The position numbers and the translations under genes are program-made. This document shows, piece after piece, positions 18,001-27,062 of a DNA stretch of 64,000 nt. The DNA comes from Streptomyces viridochromogenes (GTDB lineage Bacteria; Actinomycetota; Actinomycetes; Streptomycetales; Streptomycetaceae). The stretch's first letter is position 1. Every line of letters starts with the position of its first letter. The notes below the pieces were generated by a model. It searched no databases, was not told where the DNA came from, and saw nothing but the letters and a program-made list of their open reading frames with translations. Location of the stretch: contig NZ_LGUR01000002.1 of assembly GCF_001270495.1 (NCBI RefSeq), positions 430,927 to 494,926 on the forward strand, written 5' to 3'.

Positions 18001-20124
18001 GCCATGTCGCGTGTACGACGTGCCGACCCGGTCGGGATCGGGGTCGTACAGGGCGTCCAGGTCCCAGCCGCGGTCGGTGGGGAACTCCGAGACGGCGTCC
18101 CGGCCCTGTGCCACCAACTCCCAGAGTTCTTCGGGCGAGGTGACGTCGCCGGGAAACCGGCAGCCCATGGCCACGATCGCGATGGGATCGTCCTCGGGCG
18201 ACGGCCGGTTCTGTGCGTCGGACGCGTGCGGCTGCCCCACGGGCTCGTTCTCGAGGAGTGCGGCACGCAGGTACCGGGCCACCGCGGCCGGCGTCGGGCG
18301 GTCGAAGACGAGCGTCGGCGGCAGGCTCAGCCCGGTCAGCGCACCGAGCCGGTCCACCAGCTCGACCACGCCGACGGACGTCAGACCGAGATCGACGAAC
18401 GGGCTGTCCGCGTCCGGCAGGTCGCCCGGCGCGCGCCGGCAGACCTCGGCCGTCTCGGTGAGCACCGTCTCGCGTAACGCGCGCTCCTGGTCGTCGCGGG
18501 AGAGGGGCAGGAGCCTCTCCCGCAGGGCGGTGGGGAGCGTTGGGGCAGCGTGCGGGATCTCGCCCGCGACCGAGGGGACCGCAGCGGGAACGACGAGCTC
18601 GTGCCGGGCGATCTTGCCGGACGCGGTGCGCGGGACGGCGGCGATCTCGCGGATCTCGGTCGGCACCTTGTAGTCGGCCAGCAGGGCGCGGCACTGGGCG
18701 AGCACCCGCCGTGTGTCGACACCGCCCGGACCCGGTACGACGAAGGCGACCGGCACCTCGCCGAGCACGTCGTGCGGCACTCCCACGACCACGGCGTCGG
18801 CCACTCCGGGACACTGTGCCAGGGCCTGTTCGATCTCCGTCGGGTGGATGTTCTCGCCGCCGCGGATGATCAGCTCGCTGACCCTGCCGGTGAGCCGGAG
18901 ATGGCCGTGCTCGACGCGGCGGCCGAGATCTCCGGTGCGGTACCAGCCGTCCCACAGCGCGGCGGCCGTCGCCTCGGGCTGTTCGTGGTAGCCGGTCATC
19001 AGGCCCGGGCTGCGCACCCAGACCTCGCCCTCGGCCCCGTCCGGGACGTCCGCGCCGCTGCCCGGATCGACGAGGCGTACGTCAACGCCCGGCACCGGCA
19101 GCCCGCAGGAGCCGTCGACCCGGGGCCCTTCCGGCCGGTTCACCGTGATCATGCCGCAGGTCTCGGTGCTGCCGTAGGCGTCGAGCAGCGGCGTCCCCAG
19201 GGTGTCCGCCACGGCGGCGCGCAGCGCGGGACCGCTCGGCGCGCCGGCCACGACGCACATCCGCGGCGCCTGCGGGGCCTCGCCGGCCGAGTCGACCAGC
19301 CGGTGATACGTCGCGGGCACGCCGGCCAGCATGGTGAAGGGCCCGCCGAGCCCCTCGTACCCCGTGACCAGTTCCTGCCACAGCCCGCCGGGCGGCAGCA
19401 GCTCACCGGCGATCCGGGCGCTCGCGCCCACGGCCGTCACGCCCAGGATCGCCAGGGAGTGGCTGAAGCTGTGGAACAGCGGAAGCGGCCAGAGCAGTCG
19501 GTCGTCGGGCGAGAGGCCGAGGATCGGGGCGTAGCAGGCGGCCACGGTCCACAGCGCGGCCCGCTGCGTGGACAGTACGCCCTTGGGCCGGTGGGTGGTG
19601 CCGGACGTGTACAGCATCCAGGCCGGATCGTCGAGCCCGAGCATGTCGATCTCCGCGGCCCCGTCGCCCTCGGCCGCGCTCTCGAACGGCTGGGCGCCAC
19701 CCGGTGCTACCGGTCCGCTCCCGGTGACCAGGGCGCCCAGGCCGTCGTACGGCGGCCCCAGGCGCCGCAGTTGGGCGAGGTGCGCGGCGTCGGTGATGAC
19801 GAAGGCGGCGCCGCTGTCCCGGAGGAAGTGGGCCAGCTCGGCGTCGGAGGACCGTGGGTTGAGCGGGACGCCGACCATCCCGGCCCGCAGCACCGCCAGG
19901 CAACTCTCCACCGTCTCCACGCGGTTGCCGAGGCAGAGGGCGACGCGGTCGCCGCGCCGCAGCCCCGTCCGGGTGAGACAGGCCCCCAGCGCACGCGTGC
20001 GGCGCTCCAGCTCGGCGTAGGTGACGCTGCGCGAGGAGTCGGCGTAGGCGATCCGCAGCGGTGCCCGCGCGGCGTGCTCCTTCAACAGTTCCGGCACCGG
20101 CCTGATCAGGTCGTCACGCCTCAT
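12040..20124 (-). CDS. single-module type I polyketide synthase with CoA-ligase loading domain and thioesterase
   Basis: A 2694-residue megasynthase. Domains by residue: acyl-CoA ligase 1-525 ([34 protein letters not shown]), ACP1 around Ser 580 (LGLTSV), KS 645-1065 ([26 protein letters not shown]), AT 1175-1455 (GHSVGEL and HAFH, the malonyl-type signature), DH 1530-1790 ([10 protein letters not shown] and DAASH), KR 1860-2240 (TGGTGALG, active-site Ser in SSVSG, Tyr in [12 protein letters not shown] motif of B-type ketoreductases), ACP2 around Ser 2328 (LGFDSL), a Gly-Ser linker, and TE 2450-2680 (GRSAGG). Predicted logic is to activate a carboxylic acid, add one malonyl unit, reduce and dehydrate, then release; iteration is possible. 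One TTA codon (18475-18477, codon 550) suggests bldA dependence. No other PKS genes or tailoring enzymes adjoin it. The product is unknown. Confidence 0.93.
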   Translation of the reverse strand: MRRDDLIRPVPELLKEHAARAPLRIAYADSSRSVTYAELERRTRALGACLTRTGLRRGDRVALCLGNRVETVESCLAVLRAGMVGVPLNPRSSDAELAHFLRDSGAAFVITDAAHLAQLRRLGPPYDGLGALVTGSGPVAPGGAQPFESAAEGDGAAEIDMLGLDDPAWMLYTSGTTHRPKGVLSTQRAALWTVAACYAPILGLSPDDRLLWPLPLFHSFSHSLAILGVTAVGASARIAGELLPPGGLWQELVTGYEGLGGPFTMLAGVPATYHRLVDSAGEAPQAPRMCVVAGAPSGPALRAAVADTLGTPLLDAYGSTETCGMITVNRPEGPRVDGSCGLPVPGVDVRLVDPGSGADVPDGAEGEVWVRSPGLMTGYHEQPEATAAALWDGWYRTGDLGRRVEHGHLRLTGRVSELIIRGGENIHPTEIEQALAQCPGVADAVVVGVPHDVLGEVPVAFVVPGPGGVDTRRVLAQCRALLADYKVPTEIREIAAVPRTASGKIARHELVVPAAVPSVAGEIPHAAPTLPTALRERLLPLSRDDQERALRETVLTETAEVCRRAPGDLPDADSPFVDLGLTSVGVVELVDRLGALTGLSLPPTLVFDRPTPAAVARYLRAALLENEPVGQPHASDAQNRPSPEDDPIAIVAMGCRFPGDVTSPEELWELVAQGRDAVSEFPTDRGWDLDALYDPDPDRVGTSYTRHGGFLHRAGEFDAGLFGISPREALAMDPQQRLLLETSWEVWERAGIAPGSLRESDTGVFVGVMYGDYATRLTRPHELEAHLGLGSTGSVASGRISYVYGLRGPAITVDTACSSSLAALHWAARALRSGECSMALAGGVTVMATPKPFLVFSRQRGLSPDGRCKSFAASADGTAWGEGVGLVLLERLSDARRNGHPVLAVLRGSAVNSDGASNGLTAPHGPAQRRLVTQALADAGLRGADVDAVEAHGTGTRLGDPIEAQAILATYGQGREEPLWLGSVKSNLGHTQAAAGIAGVIKMVQAMRHGELPRTLYADSPTPHVDWASGRVELLTAPRPWPASDRPRRAGVSAFGIGGTNAHVILEEAPQGETADAQGAADSPDPVLSPPVPWLLSAADETALRAQARRLAAEAAARPGLASADIGYSLAVSRSALTHRALVPVGERARMLDALSAFAQGRDAPGVVRGLADPEIRTAFLFTGQGAQRPRMGAELRAAFPAFAEAFDEVCGYLDDRLPQPLSAVLSAGPGSPQAALVDRTDFAQAGLFAFEVALFRLLASWGVRADRLVGHSVGELSAAHVAGVLDLPDAAALVAARGRLMRALPEGGTMVALDATEEEVVAALAESGARAAVACVNGPRSVVISGERDAVRAVAARFEARGRRAVPLRVSHAFHSPLMEPMLDEFLDTARELTFRPPRIPIVSTVTGRPAEPAELCSPEYWARHARLPVRFADAVRRLADDGVSAYLELGPGPALTAAAPDSLAETSTTGAVLAVATRGGAYEPETLLAAVARLHVAGAAVDWTAVYAGSGTRRVDLPTYAFQRQRYWLDAPGPAEVDAQPLLSPAFPVPDTERTVLTGLLSLAAHPWLADHVVAGRVIVPATVFVEMAVRAGDEVGCDAVDDLVMLSPLALPGSAAVRVQVVVGARDGAGRRPVDIYSRPEQSTEDAPWTRNVTGQLGRAHAAESEPAPWPPQDAEALDLTDAYAALADAGLAYGPAFQGVGALWRRGDDIFAEVRLPAPHASEAGRFGLHPALFDAASHAPLLAAPASGPGGVRVPFAWSGVSLHASGATELRVGVTSTGPDTVSLTLADPSGRLVARVESLAMRELPADQADMTDQTTESTMDDIVRRALLRPEWVALGLPGDVDEGTWAVRGQDELDLAAFVPRPANPNPDFVAVTALGAASGCDPLPDVHEVAGRVLTTLQDWQDDPGTAGSRLVVVTRDATGPVPDLAGAAVWGLVRAAQSELPGRVVLVDVDGRPESLRMLPSAVATGEPQLRVREGQVAVPRLAAAGVASDPGAAFDAEGTVLITGGTGALGAELARHLVADHGVRHLLLTGRRGPHAPGAEELRRELAESGAQAAVVACDAADRAALADVVRRCEPPLTAVVHAAGVLDDGVLDSLTPGRMAAVLRPKADAAWHLHELTRDMGLSAFVVFSSVSGLLGRAGQGNYAAANAFLDALAHRRAAEGLPALSLAWGPWEHAGGMAAGQPGQRPPSRDVLVPLSTQQGLALFDAAVRSTEPVLAPILLDRAALRSGAGHLPPPLRGLVRQSRPAAATSAFGSAGSPGQSPEPGAWRKRLALIPSGEREAALVALLRADVAAVLGYPDGDALPAGRAMADLGFDSLTAVQIRNRLSTVLGLRLSAAVVFEHRTAQELARHLLGLVEGEPAAGAAPEAGVTGRPSYSLSSLFRTVSAAGQPVAAMHLLVTASWALPTFEAAHGREHALPPVRRSHGRSGSGSGSGSASGSGRDRPTIVYFPAYRPSLPSDGGDFPRFHRAFQDELDVLEFPHPGIGAGAAVPEDRAALARTQAESVLRHVGDGPFVVVGRSAGGNVAHLVTHRLESTGRAPEGLVLLDTYHITPDNSGTDWLLSLAAPAPRDTRPTAPTGQLVLTGDDDTVLAAMGAYNRIFLGWDPEPLATPTLLVRALRPTPAMAASAHADDWRTSWPTDHDVVDVPGDHLTMMQEHAETTVSAIRAWIDARTTKGDQ
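12758..12802 (-). repeat. Gly-Ser linker coding repeat in the PKS
   Basis: A run of alternating Ser and Gly codons ([14 protein letters not shown]) between ACP2 and the thioesterase, encoded by a degenerate 6-bp repeat (GGCTCC-like). It forms a flexible inter-domain tether and could expand or contract by slippage. Confidence 0.75.
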
Positions 20125-20199
20125 GTCCCCGCCCTTTCAAGTCCCTCGCGCTGCAACGATGTTGAGCCTACGTGGACGGGCGGCCGAGGCCGGAGCGAC

Positions 20200-20847
20200 T
20201 CAGGACACCTCGGCGCGGGGCGCCTCCGGGTGCCTCTCGCGCAGCCGTTGGGCCTGCTGGAAGAGGTGGTCGGTGTGATCCGCGAGTACACCGCCGAGGA
20301 GTAGCTCCGGGGTGTAGAAGGACCGCGCGGCGGCGGCCACCTCCCGTGCGGACAGGGCGATCTGGATGACCCCGGTGCGGCGGATCTCGTCGATCGAGCT
20401 CGCCCAGACGACGCGCCGCAGATTCGCCCACGCCATCGCGCTCATGCACATCGAGCAGGGCTCACCCGTGGTGTAGAGGGTGGTGTCGGCCCAGCCCTGG
20501 TTGCCGTGCCGCCGCACGTAGTCGTTCATGGCGACCACCTCGCCGTGCAGCAACGGGCTGTCCGCCCCGGTGTTGACCCCGCTCCCCAGGACGTCGCCGG
20601 TGCGGGTGTGGACGATCACCGCGCCGAACGGCCACCGGGGGTTCCTTCGGGCCTGCTCGACGGCCAGCCGCATGAACCGCTCGTGACCGGTGCCGGTCCG
20701 CTGGTCCGTCGCGGTGCTCGCACCGGCACCGACGTCCGTGGCCGCGTGGCTTTCGGGGAGCGCCGGCCGGGGAAGGGCGAACGGCGCCGCGACTCCCGTC
20801 ATCACGGCTGTGCACCTGCCGAGGAACCGACGCCTGCCCGAGTCCAT
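20200..20847 (-). CDS. Tat-exported cytidine/guanine-deaminase-family protein
   Basis: A 215-residue member of the CMP/dCMP deaminase superfamily. The N-terminus MDSGRRRFLGRC followed by a weakly hydrophobic stretch to about residue 35 is a twin-arginine signal. The zinc site is complete: HGE (catalytic His and Glu) and PCSMC near the middle. The spacing and the MSAMAWANLRRVVWA segment resemble guanine deaminase or TadA-like enzymes. The ATG at 20847 has GGTGAGGG seven bases upstream. Export of a purine or pyrimidine deaminase is unusual, and a cofactor-loaded Tat substrate would fit a zinc enzyme. It is divergent from xdhC, which hints at purine use. Confidence 0.82.
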   Translation of the reverse strand: MDSGRRRFLGRCTAVMTGVAAPFALPRPALPESHAATDVGAGASTATDQRTGTGHERFMRLAVEQARRNPRWPFGAVIVHTRTGDVLGSGVNTGADSPLLHGEVVAMNDYVRRHGNQGWADTTLYTTGEPCSMCMSAMAWANLRRVVWASSIDEIRRTGVIQIALSAREVAAAARSFYTPELLLGGVLADHTDHLFQQAQRLRERHPEAPRAEVS

Positions 20848-21075
20848 GCGCTTGCCCTCACCTTTCGCCGACGACTCCGGAACGAAGTCGAATCGTCGCA
20901 GATCGTGTCCGGCGCGACCCTGACTCACGCGGCGCGTCGGCTTCCACGTCCGTCACCTCGGACCGGGCGCCCGCCCGGGAGCGTCGGCGCACATGACCTC
21001 CGCCGCCGCGAGGTCGATACTGCTGGAAGCGGCCATGCGCCCGTCGGCCGAGATCGCGAGGAGGTACCCACGGCC

Positions 21076-22173
21076 ATGCGTGACATCCTCCCGGTGATCG
21101 GCCCCTGGTACACGGCCCGGGTGCCGTTCGGGCTCGCCACGGTGGTCGCCACCAGCCGCAGCGCGCCGCGCGACCCGGGGGCCGCGATGGCGGTGGGCCC
21201 GGACGACGAGGTCGTGGGCAGCGTGTCCGGCGGCTGTGTCGAGGGGGCCGTGTTCGAGCTCGCCCAGGAGGTCGTGGCGAGCGGCGAGGCGCGGCTGGAG
21301 ACCTTCGGGTACAGCGACGAGGACGCGTTCGCAGTGGGGCTCACCTGCGGCGGCGAGATCACACTGCTGGTGCGTCCCGTCACGGCGGCCTCGGATCCCT
21401 CCTTCGGCGAGGTCGCGGAGTCGGTCGCGGCGGGTAGCCCGGCCACCGTGGCGACAGTCACCGACGGGCCCGCACCGCGCGGAGCGACGCTCGCCGTGTG
21501 GCCCGACCGGATCGCCGGCACGCTCGGCGCCCCCGGCCTGGACGCGGCGGTCACGGCCGACGCACGCGGCGAACTCGCCCTCGGCGCCACGGGTCTGCGG
21601 CACTACGGCCCGCACGGCGAACGCCGCGAGGACGCGGTCACCGTCTTCCTGCACTCCTTCGCGCCGCCGCCGCGCATGCTGGTGTTCGGCGCGATCGACT
21701 ACGCGGCCGCGGTCGCCCGCATCGGCGACTTCCTCGGCTACCGGGTCACGGTGTGCGACGCCCGCCCGGTCTTCGCCACCCCGAAACGCTTCCCGGCGGG
21801 CGTCGAGGTGATCGTGGACTGGCCGCACCGCTACCTGAGCGGTACCGAAACCGACGAACGCACCGTGATCTGCGTGCTCACCCACGACCCGAAGTTCGAC
21901 GTACCGCTCCTCGATGAGGCACTGCGCCGCCCGGCGGCGTACATCGGGGCGATGGGCAGCCGCCGTACGCACGACGACCGGATGCGGCGGCTGGCCGAAG
22001 CCGGGCTCGGCGAGCGCGAGTTGGCCCGGCTGCGCTCCCCGGTCGGGCTCGACCTCGGCGCCCGTACGCCCGAGGAGGTCGCCGTGTCCGTCGCCGCCGA
22101 GATCGTCGCCCTGCGCTGGGGCGGCAGCGGTGCCCCGCTGACGGCGACCGCCGGCGCGATCCATCCGCGTTGA
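21076..22173 (+). CDS. xdhC: XdhC/CoxI-family molybdenum-cofactor insertion protein
   Basis: A 365-residue protein. The N-terminal XdhC/CoxI domain carries SAPRDPGAAMAVGPDDEVVGSVSGGCVEGAV and GLTCGGEI. The C-terminal Rossmann domain carries VFGAIDYAAAVARIGDFLGY and YIGAMGSRRTHDDR. XdhC binds molybdenum cofactor and equips xanthine dehydrogenase-type enzymes with sulfurated cofactor. The usual glycine-rich Rossmann turn is altered (GAIDYAA). No xanthine dehydrogenase subunits are in the window, so it serves an unlinked enzyme. The ATG at 21076 follows a GAGGAGG site. Confidence 0.88.
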   Translation: MRDILPVIGPWYTARVPFGLATVVATSRSAPRDPGAAMAVGPDDEVVGSVSGGCVEGAVFELAQEVVASGEARLETFGYSDEDAFAVGLTCGGEITLLVRPVTAASDPSFGEVAESVAAGSPATVATVTDGPAPRGATLAVWPDRIAGTLGAPGLDAAVTADARGELALGATGLRHYGPHGERREDAVTVFLHSFAPPPRMLVFGAIDYAAAVARIGDFLGYRVTVCDARPVFATPKRFPAGVEVIVDWPHRYLSGTETDERTVICVLTHDPKFDVPLLDEALRRPAAYIGAMGSRRTHDDRMRRLAEAGLGERELARLRSPVGLDLGARTPEEVAVSVAAEIVALRWGGSGAPLTATAGAIHPR

Positions 22174-22182
22174 CGCCGGCCG

Positions 22183-22683
22183 TCAGCGTGGCGGCAACCG
22201 GTGCAGTTCCACGTCCGTGAGGCGCCCCTCGGTCACGGTCGCGGTCAGGTAGGTGCAGTGGGGCTGGCGGCGGCGGTCGGTCGGGGAACCGGGGTTGAGC
22301 AGACGCAGGCCGGTGGGGGCCGTGGTGTCCCAGGGGATGTGGCTGTGGCCGAACACCAGCACGTCGACGTCGGGGAAACGGGCCGCGCAGCGCGCCTCAC
22401 GCCCCTGGGCCGGCCCGGTCTCGTGGACCACGCCGAAGCGCAGGCCACCGAGCTCGACGTACGCCACCTCGGGGAGCCGGGCGCGCAGCTCCGGTCCGTC
22501 GTTGTTGCCGTAGACCGCGACCAGTCGGGCGCTTCGGCTCTCCAGCAGGTCGAGCGTGGCCGCGTCGACCCAGTCCCCGGCGTGGAACACCACGTCGGCG
22601 CGCGGGAGTTCGGCGAGCAGCTCCTCGGGCAACGCCTTGGCGCGCTTGGGCAGGTGGGTGTCGGACATCAGCAGCAGGCGCAC
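22183..22683 (-). CDS. YfcE/MJ0936-type metallophosphoesterase
   Basis: A 166-residue calcineurin-like phosphoesterase with a complete dimetal site: SDTH (residues 7-10), HAGDW near 35, YGNND near 60, VVHETG near 86 and FGHSHIP near 110. Small enzymes of this type hydrolyse phosphodiesters in vitro; the physiological substrate is unknown. It starts with GTG at 22683, is divergent from the GT2 gene and ends 9 bp from xdhC (convergent). Confidence 0.88.
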   Translation of the reverse strand: MRLLLMSDTHLPKRAKALPEELLAELPRADVVFHAGDWVDAATLDLLESRSARLVAVYGNNDGPELRARLPEVAYVELGGLRFGVVHETGPAQGREARCAARFPDVDVLVFGHSHIPWDTTAPTGLRLLNPGSPTDRRRQPHCTYLTATVTEGRLTDVELHRLPPR

Positions 22684-22752
22684 GCCGTCAGGCTACCGGC
22701 GTGGACGATCTTCCGGCCGGTTCCCCACGCCCGGGCATCGGTTGTTGAGCGG

Positions 22753-22780
22753 TGGACAAAAGGCGTGACAGGGTTAGGAT
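22753..22780 (+). promoter_or_regulatory. sigma-70-like promoter of the GT2-rmlC operon
   Basis: TGGACA (22753-22758) and TAGGAT (22775-22780) are separated by 16 bp and lie 75 bp upstream of the GT2 start. The -10 box is a good match to the streptomycete vegetative consensus. Confidence 0.5.
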
Positions 22781-22855
22781 TTGGCCACGAACGCCGGAAT
22801 CCGCCGTAAACACCCGGCGCAAACGCCCAGCGACCCCTAGGGGGCTCGGAGACCG

Positions 22856-24790
22856 ATGCCGGTCAAGGTCAGCGTGGTCGTCCCCGTGTACAACCCCGGG
22901 GCCTATGTCGAGGACTGCATCGCGTCGCTGCTCCGGCAGTCGCTGCCCCCGGACGAGTACGAAGTGATCTTCGTCGACGACGGTTCCACCGACGGCACGC
23001 CCGCCCGGCTCGACGCGCTCGCCGCCGCGGAACCCCGGGTGACCGTCATCCACCAGGAGAACTCGGGCTGGTCGGGCAAGCCCCGCAACGTCGGCATCGC
23101 CGCCGCCCGGGGCGAGTACGTGATGTTCGTGGACAACGACGACCACCTCGGTGACGAGGCCCTTCAGCGGATGTACGACTACGGCGTGGCCAACGGCGCC
23201 GACGTCGTGGTCGGCAAGATGGCCGGCAAGGGCCGCGGCGTGCCGGTGGAGCTGTTCCGCCGCAACCACCCCCGCGCCACCGTCGCCGACACACCACTGA
23301 TCGACAGCCTCACCCCGCACAAGATGTTCCGCCGCGCCTTCCTCGACGACATCGGTCTGCGTTTCCCCGAGGGCAGACGGCGGCTGGAGGACCACGTCTT
23401 CGTCACGGAGGCGTATCTGCGTGCGAGCAACGTCTCGGTACTCAGCGACTACGTCTGCTACTTCCACGTCCGCCGGGACGACGCCTCGAACGCCGGATTC
23501 CAGCGCTTCGACCCCGGCGGCTATTTCAAGAACCTCCGGGAGGCCCTGGACGTCGTCGAGCGGTACACCGAGCCGGGCGCGCTGCGTGACCGGCTCTTCC
23601 GGCGCTGGCTGCGGGTGGAGATGGTCGAGCGGATGCGCGGTCGGCGGCTTCTCGCCCTGCCGGCGGACTACCGCCGGGAACTGTTCGAGGAGATCCACCA
23701 GGTCGTCGTCGAGCGCTTCGGGCCCGGCGTCGCGGCCGGGCTCCAGCCGACACAGCAGGTCGTCGCCGCGCTGGTCGCCGCCGACCGGTACGACGACGTC
23801 GTGGGCTTCGCCGAGTGGGAGGCCGGTATCGCCCCCACGGCCGTCCCCGAGCGCGTGGTGTGGGAGGACGGCACGCTGCGGGTCGGTTTCACCGCCGAGT
23901 ACTCCGCCGCCGGTGAGCCGATGACCTTCGCCGCAGGCACGGCCCGTACGCCACTCGACGGCCCGCCCGAGGACCTGGCCGCGGCCGTCGCCTGGGTGGC
24001 CGCCGACACCGTGGCCCGGTTCGGCCGGGCCACCGCGGACCTGCTGGTGCGCGAGCGCGCCAGTGGCGCCTCGTACTTCCAGCCGGTGGAGTTCACCCGG
24101 GAGGAGGTGCCGGCCGGCGACGACGGCCGGGTCCGGCTGGTGCTGCGCGCGACCGCCACCGTCGACCCCGCCGCCCTCACCCGTGCCGGCCTGTGGGACG
24201 CCTTCGTCCGCGTCAAGCTGGGCGGCTGGACCAAGGAGTGCCGCCTGGGCCCCGCCCCGCGGGCGAACCGCCCCGCACCGTACGCCGCCGTGTCCGGCGG
24301 CCACGTCGTCCTGCCGTACTGGACCTCACCGCAGGCCCATCTCGCCCTGGACGTCGACCGCGCGACCCACCGCGTCGGGCTGGGCGCCCTCGCGCCGGAC
24401 GACATCACGGTCTCGGGCGACCGGCTGCGGGCGCCGCTCCCCCTGCACGTCCCCGACGAGGGCACCGAGGGGTCGCTCCGTCTCATCTCGTCCGGCACCA
24501 CCCATGACGTGCCGGCCGCCCTGTCCCCGCACGGGTCCGGGGCGCTGCTGGAGGCCGTGCTGCCCCTCGGTGAACTGCGGGGAGCGGCCTGGCGGGCGGC
24601 GCTCGGCACGCCGGGGCCGCGCTACCTCGCCCTGCCGTTCACCCTGCGCGCGGGCGCGGGCGGAGTGCGCGTGGGACGGACTCCCCGCCCCGGTGCGCTG
24701 CGACGGCTGGTCCGCGGGGCGCGGCGCAGGCTCGCTACGGCCCTGGGGCGAACAGCGGCCCGGCTGCGGGGCCGGGCCCGGAGGGGGTGA
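22856..24790 (+). CDS. family 2 glycosyltransferase with C-terminal accessory domain
   Basis: A 644-residue protein. The GT2 catalytic domain occupies residues 1 to about 230, with VVVPVYN, VDDGSTDGT, NSGWSGKPRNVGI and MFVDNDDHL (the metal-binding DxD equivalent). Residues 330-600 form a beta-rich domain of unknown role, resembling the extra domain of teichoic-acid glycosyltransferases of the TarS/TarP type. The C-terminus is very basic (RRLVRGARRRLATALGR), suggesting contact with membrane or anionic polymer. It is in an operon with rmlC (5 bp gap), so transfer of rhamnose or assembly of a rhamnose-containing wall polymer is likely. Confidence 0.85.
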   Translation: MPVKVSVVVPVYNPGAYVEDCIASLLRQSLPPDEYEVIFVDDGSTDGTPARLDALAAAEPRVTVIHQENSGWSGKPRNVGIAAARGEYVMFVDNDDHLGDEALQRMYDYGVANGADVVVGKMAGKGRGVPVELFRRNHPRATVADTPLIDSLTPHKMFRRAFLDDIGLRFPEGRRRLEDHVFVTEAYLRASNVSVLSDYVCYFHVRRDDASNAGFQRFDPGGYFKNLREALDVVERYTEPGALRDRLFRRWLRVEMVERMRGRRLLALPADYRRELFEEIHQVVVERFGPGVAAGLQPTQQVVAALVAADRYDDVVGFAEWEAGIAPTAVPERVVWEDGTLRVGFTAEYSAAGEPMTFAAGTARTPLDGPPEDLAAAVAWVAADTVARFGRATADLLVRERASGASYFQPVEFTREEVPAGDDGRVRLVLRATATVDPAALTRAGLWDAFVRVKLGGWTKECRLGPAPRANRPAPYAAVSGGHVVLPYWTSPQAHLALDVDRATHRVGLGALAPDDITVSGDRLRAPLPLHVPDEGTEGSLRLISSGTTHDVPAALSPHGSGALLEAVLPLGELRGAAWRAALGTPGPRYLALPFTLRAGAGGVRVGRTPRPGALRRLVRGARRRLATALGRTAARLRGRARRG

Positions 24791-24794
24791 CGGC

Positions 24795-25397
24795 ATGCGG
24801 GCGCTCCGTATCGAGGGAGCCTGGGCGCTGGAGCCCAGGGTCTTCCCGGACGACCGGGGCAGTTTCCACGAGTGGTACCGCGGTGCGGAGTTCCGCGAGG
24901 CCACCGGCTACGACCTGTCCCTGGCACAGGCCAACTGCTCGGTCTCCCGCCGGGGCGTGCTGCGTGGCGTGCACTTCTCGGACGTGCCGCCCGGGCAGGC
25001 CAAGTACGTGACCTGTCTGCGCGGCGCCGTCCTCGACGTGGTGGTCGACCTTCGCGTCGGCTCCCCCGCCTTCGCCCACTGGGAGGCGCTGCGCCTCGAC
25101 GCCGACAACCGGCACGCGGTGTTCCTCGCGGAGGGCCTCGGCCACGCCTTCATGGCCCTCACCGACGACGCCACCGTGGCCTACCTGTGCTCGACGGGCT
25201 ACGCCCCGGAGCGCGAGCACGGCATCCACCCGCTCGACCCCGACCTGGCCATCGCCTGGCCCGAGGACCTCCCACCGGTCCTGTCCCCCAAGGACGCGCA
25301 GGCACCGACGCTGGCAGAGGCGCAGAGGGCGGGGCTGCTGCCGTCGTACGCGGCTTGCAACGCCCACTACGAGCAGGTGCGAAACGGTCACGTCTGA
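24795..25397 (+). CDS. rmlC: dTDP-4-dehydrorhamnose 3,5-epimerase
   Basis: A 200-residue cupin enzyme that converts dTDP-4-keto-6-deoxyglucose to dTDP-4-keto-L-rhamnose. Visible features are FPDDRGSFHEWYR, CSVSRRGVLRGVHFSD (with the catalytic His) and a VVDLRVGSPAFAHWEALRL strand pair. It begins 5 bp after the GT2 stop with a GGAGGGGG site. Its last 10 bp overlap the end of the convergent methyltransferase gene. Confidence 0.93.
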   Translation: MRALRIEGAWALEPRVFPDDRGSFHEWYRGAEFREATGYDLSLAQANCSVSRRGVLRGVHFSDVPPGQAKYVTCLRGAVLDVVVDLRVGSPAFAHWEALRLDADNRHAVFLAEGLGHAFMALTDDATVAYLCSTGYAPEREHGIHPLDPDLAIAWPEDLPPVLSPKDAQAPTLAEAQRAGLLPSYAACNAHYEQVRNGHV

Positions 25398-26194
25398 CGC
25401 TCGACAACCCCTTCGACCGCGGCACGCAACGGCTCCCATCCCCGAGACCGTCCCAACCCCATGGCCCGAGCCCGCCGCAGCGCCCGCCAGAACCCCGCCC
25501 CGACCAGCACCTCGGGCGCCACCGCCCCCGCCCGGTCCAGGATCGTCTCAGGGACCTTCTGCGGATCGGGAACGTCGTACTCGGCGACGATCTCGTCATA
25601 CCGGTCACGCAACACCCTGTTACGAGGATCCGCCCCGAAGACGACCAACTGCCCCGTGGGCTGGGTGTCGACGAGTACGGTCACCAGGTCAGGGCGGTAA
25701 CGGCCCAGGATCTCGGCAATCTTGTACACGTCACCGGTCCACGCACCCGTGTGCCGGTCGCGGGCCGCCTCGTCGACGTTGCGCGGCAGCATGTCGTCGA
25801 AGACGATCACGCTGGTCCAGTCGGAGTGCCGCTCGATGTTCATGAAGTCCCGCAGCGCGTACTCGAACAGGTGCATGCCGTCGATGAACGACAGGTCGAG
25901 CACGGCACGCCGCCAGTACCCGAGCGGGCTGCGGCCCCGGCGCAGATTGCGCAGCGGGTGACGGCCGCCCTTGAGATGGATGAGCGGGTTGTCGCGGGCG
26001 AAGAAGTCGTCGCTGGTGGCCTTGACCAGATGAACGTCGCAGCGGATCTCCGTGACGACCTTGAACGCGGGGTCGACGGCGATGGTGGGGACGCGGGAGA
26101 GCTTGAGGCTGCGGCCGTCGTTGACGCCGATCTCCAGGTAGTTGCGGTTCCCGCCGACCTTGTGCAGTTCCCGCAGGAACTCATGGCGTTTCAC
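25388..26194 (-). CDS. class I SAM-dependent methyltransferase in the rhamnose operon
   Basis: A 268-residue protein with a Methyltransf_24-like fold. NYLEIGVNDGRSL is motif I, PTIAVDPAF follows as strand 2, and LSFIDGMHLFEYALRDFMNIE and VIVFDDMLP are motif IV/V-like. The GTG at 26194 overlaps the rmlD end by 14 bp, so it is the last gene of rmlA-rmlB-rmlD-methyltransferase. It probably O-methylates a sugar of the polymer built by this locus; this is inference from context. Confidence 0.78.
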   Translation of the reverse strand: MKRHEFLRELHKVGGNRNYLEIGVNDGRSLKLSRVPTIAVDPAFKVVTEIRCDVHLVKATSDDFFARDNPLIHLKGGRHPLRNLRRGRSPLGYWRRAVLDLSFIDGMHLFEYALRDFMNIERHSDWTSVIVFDDMLPRNVDEAARDRHTGAWTGDVYKIAEILGRYRPDLVTVLVDTQPTGQLVVFGADPRNRVLRDRYDEIVAEYDVPDPQKVPETILDRAGAVAPEVLVGAGFWRALRRARAMGLGRSRGWEPLRAAVEGVVERQT

Positions 26195-27062
26195 GCAGGG
26201 CCTCCTTGCGGATCCGGGGCAGTGCTTCGTGCAGAACGGTGCGCCAGTCCCGTGGCCGCGCGAGTCCCAGCCGCTGCCGACGGCTGTGCGCGAGGACGCT
26301 GTACGCGGGGCGCGGGGCGGGCCGGGGGAAGGCCTCGCTGGTGACGGGGCGCACCCGGTCGGGGTCGGCGCCGAGGTGCGTGAACACCTCGCGGGCCAGG
26401 TCGTACCAGCTCGCCTCGCCGGCGTTGGTGGCGTGGAAGACGCCGGTCGCGTCGCGGCCGACGCGCGGGCCGAGGTCGGCGATCGTCGCGGCGACGTCGG
26501 CGCTCCAGGTGGGCTGGCCGCGCTGGTCGTCGACGACGTCGACGGTGTCCCGGCGGGCCTCCAGTTCGATCATCGTCCGGACGAAGCTGCGGCCGTGGAC
26601 GCCGTAGAGCCAGGCGGTGCGCACGACGGCACTCGTGGCCGGGAGTTCGTCCAGCACGGCCCGCTCGCCGGCGAGTTTGGTGCGGCCGTAGGCGGTGCGC
26701 GGGGCGGTGGGGTGGTTCTCGGGGTAGGGGGCTTTGGCGTCGCCGGCGAAGACGTAGTCGGTGGAGACCTGGATCAGGCGGGCCCCGTACGCGGCGCAGA
26801 CGTGGGCCAGGAGGCCCGGGCCGTCGCCGTTGACGCGCAGGGCCCGGCCCTCGTCCTTCTCGGCGTCGTCGACGGCCGTGTACGCGGCGCAGTTGACGAC
26901 CACGTCGGGGTGGTACGCGGCGAGGGCGCGGTCGACGGACTCGGGGCTGGTGACGTCGAGGGCGGCGTGGTCGAGGCCGGCCACCTGCTCGCCGCGCGCG
27001 CGGAGTTCCCCGACCACGTCGTGGCCGAGCATGCCGCCCGCGCCGGTGACCAGCCACCTCAT
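26181..27062 (-). CDS. rmlD: dTDP-4-dehydrorhamnose reductase
   Basis: A 293-residue extended short-chain reductase that completes dTDP-L-rhamnose. It shows the N-terminal VTGAGGMLGHDV dinucleotide loop, NCAAYTAVDDAE, the STDYVFAG segment (catalytic Thr) and YGRTKLAGE (catalytic Tyr and Lys). The ATGA overlap with rmlB (27059-27062) places it in the rmlABD operon. Confidence 0.95.
   Translation of the reverse strand: MRWLVTGAGGMLGHDVVGELRARGEQVAGLDHAALDVTSPESVDRALAAYHPDVVVNCAAYTAVDDAEKDEGRALRVNGDGPGLLAHVCAAYGARLIQVSTDYVFAGDAKAPYPENHPTAPRTAYGRTKLAGERAVLDELPATSAVVRTAWLYGVHGRSFVRTMIELEARRDTVDVVDDQRGQPTWSADVAATIADLGPRVGRDATGVFHATNAGEASWYDLAREVFTHLGADPDRVRPVTSEAFPRPAPRPAYSVLAHSRRQRLGLARPRDWRTVLHEALPRIRKEALRETP

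Noticed and set aside
22165..22192. Hairpin TGACG-CCGGC-CGTCA between xdhC and the phosphoesterase gene
   Set aside because: The five-bp stem is too weak to call a terminator.
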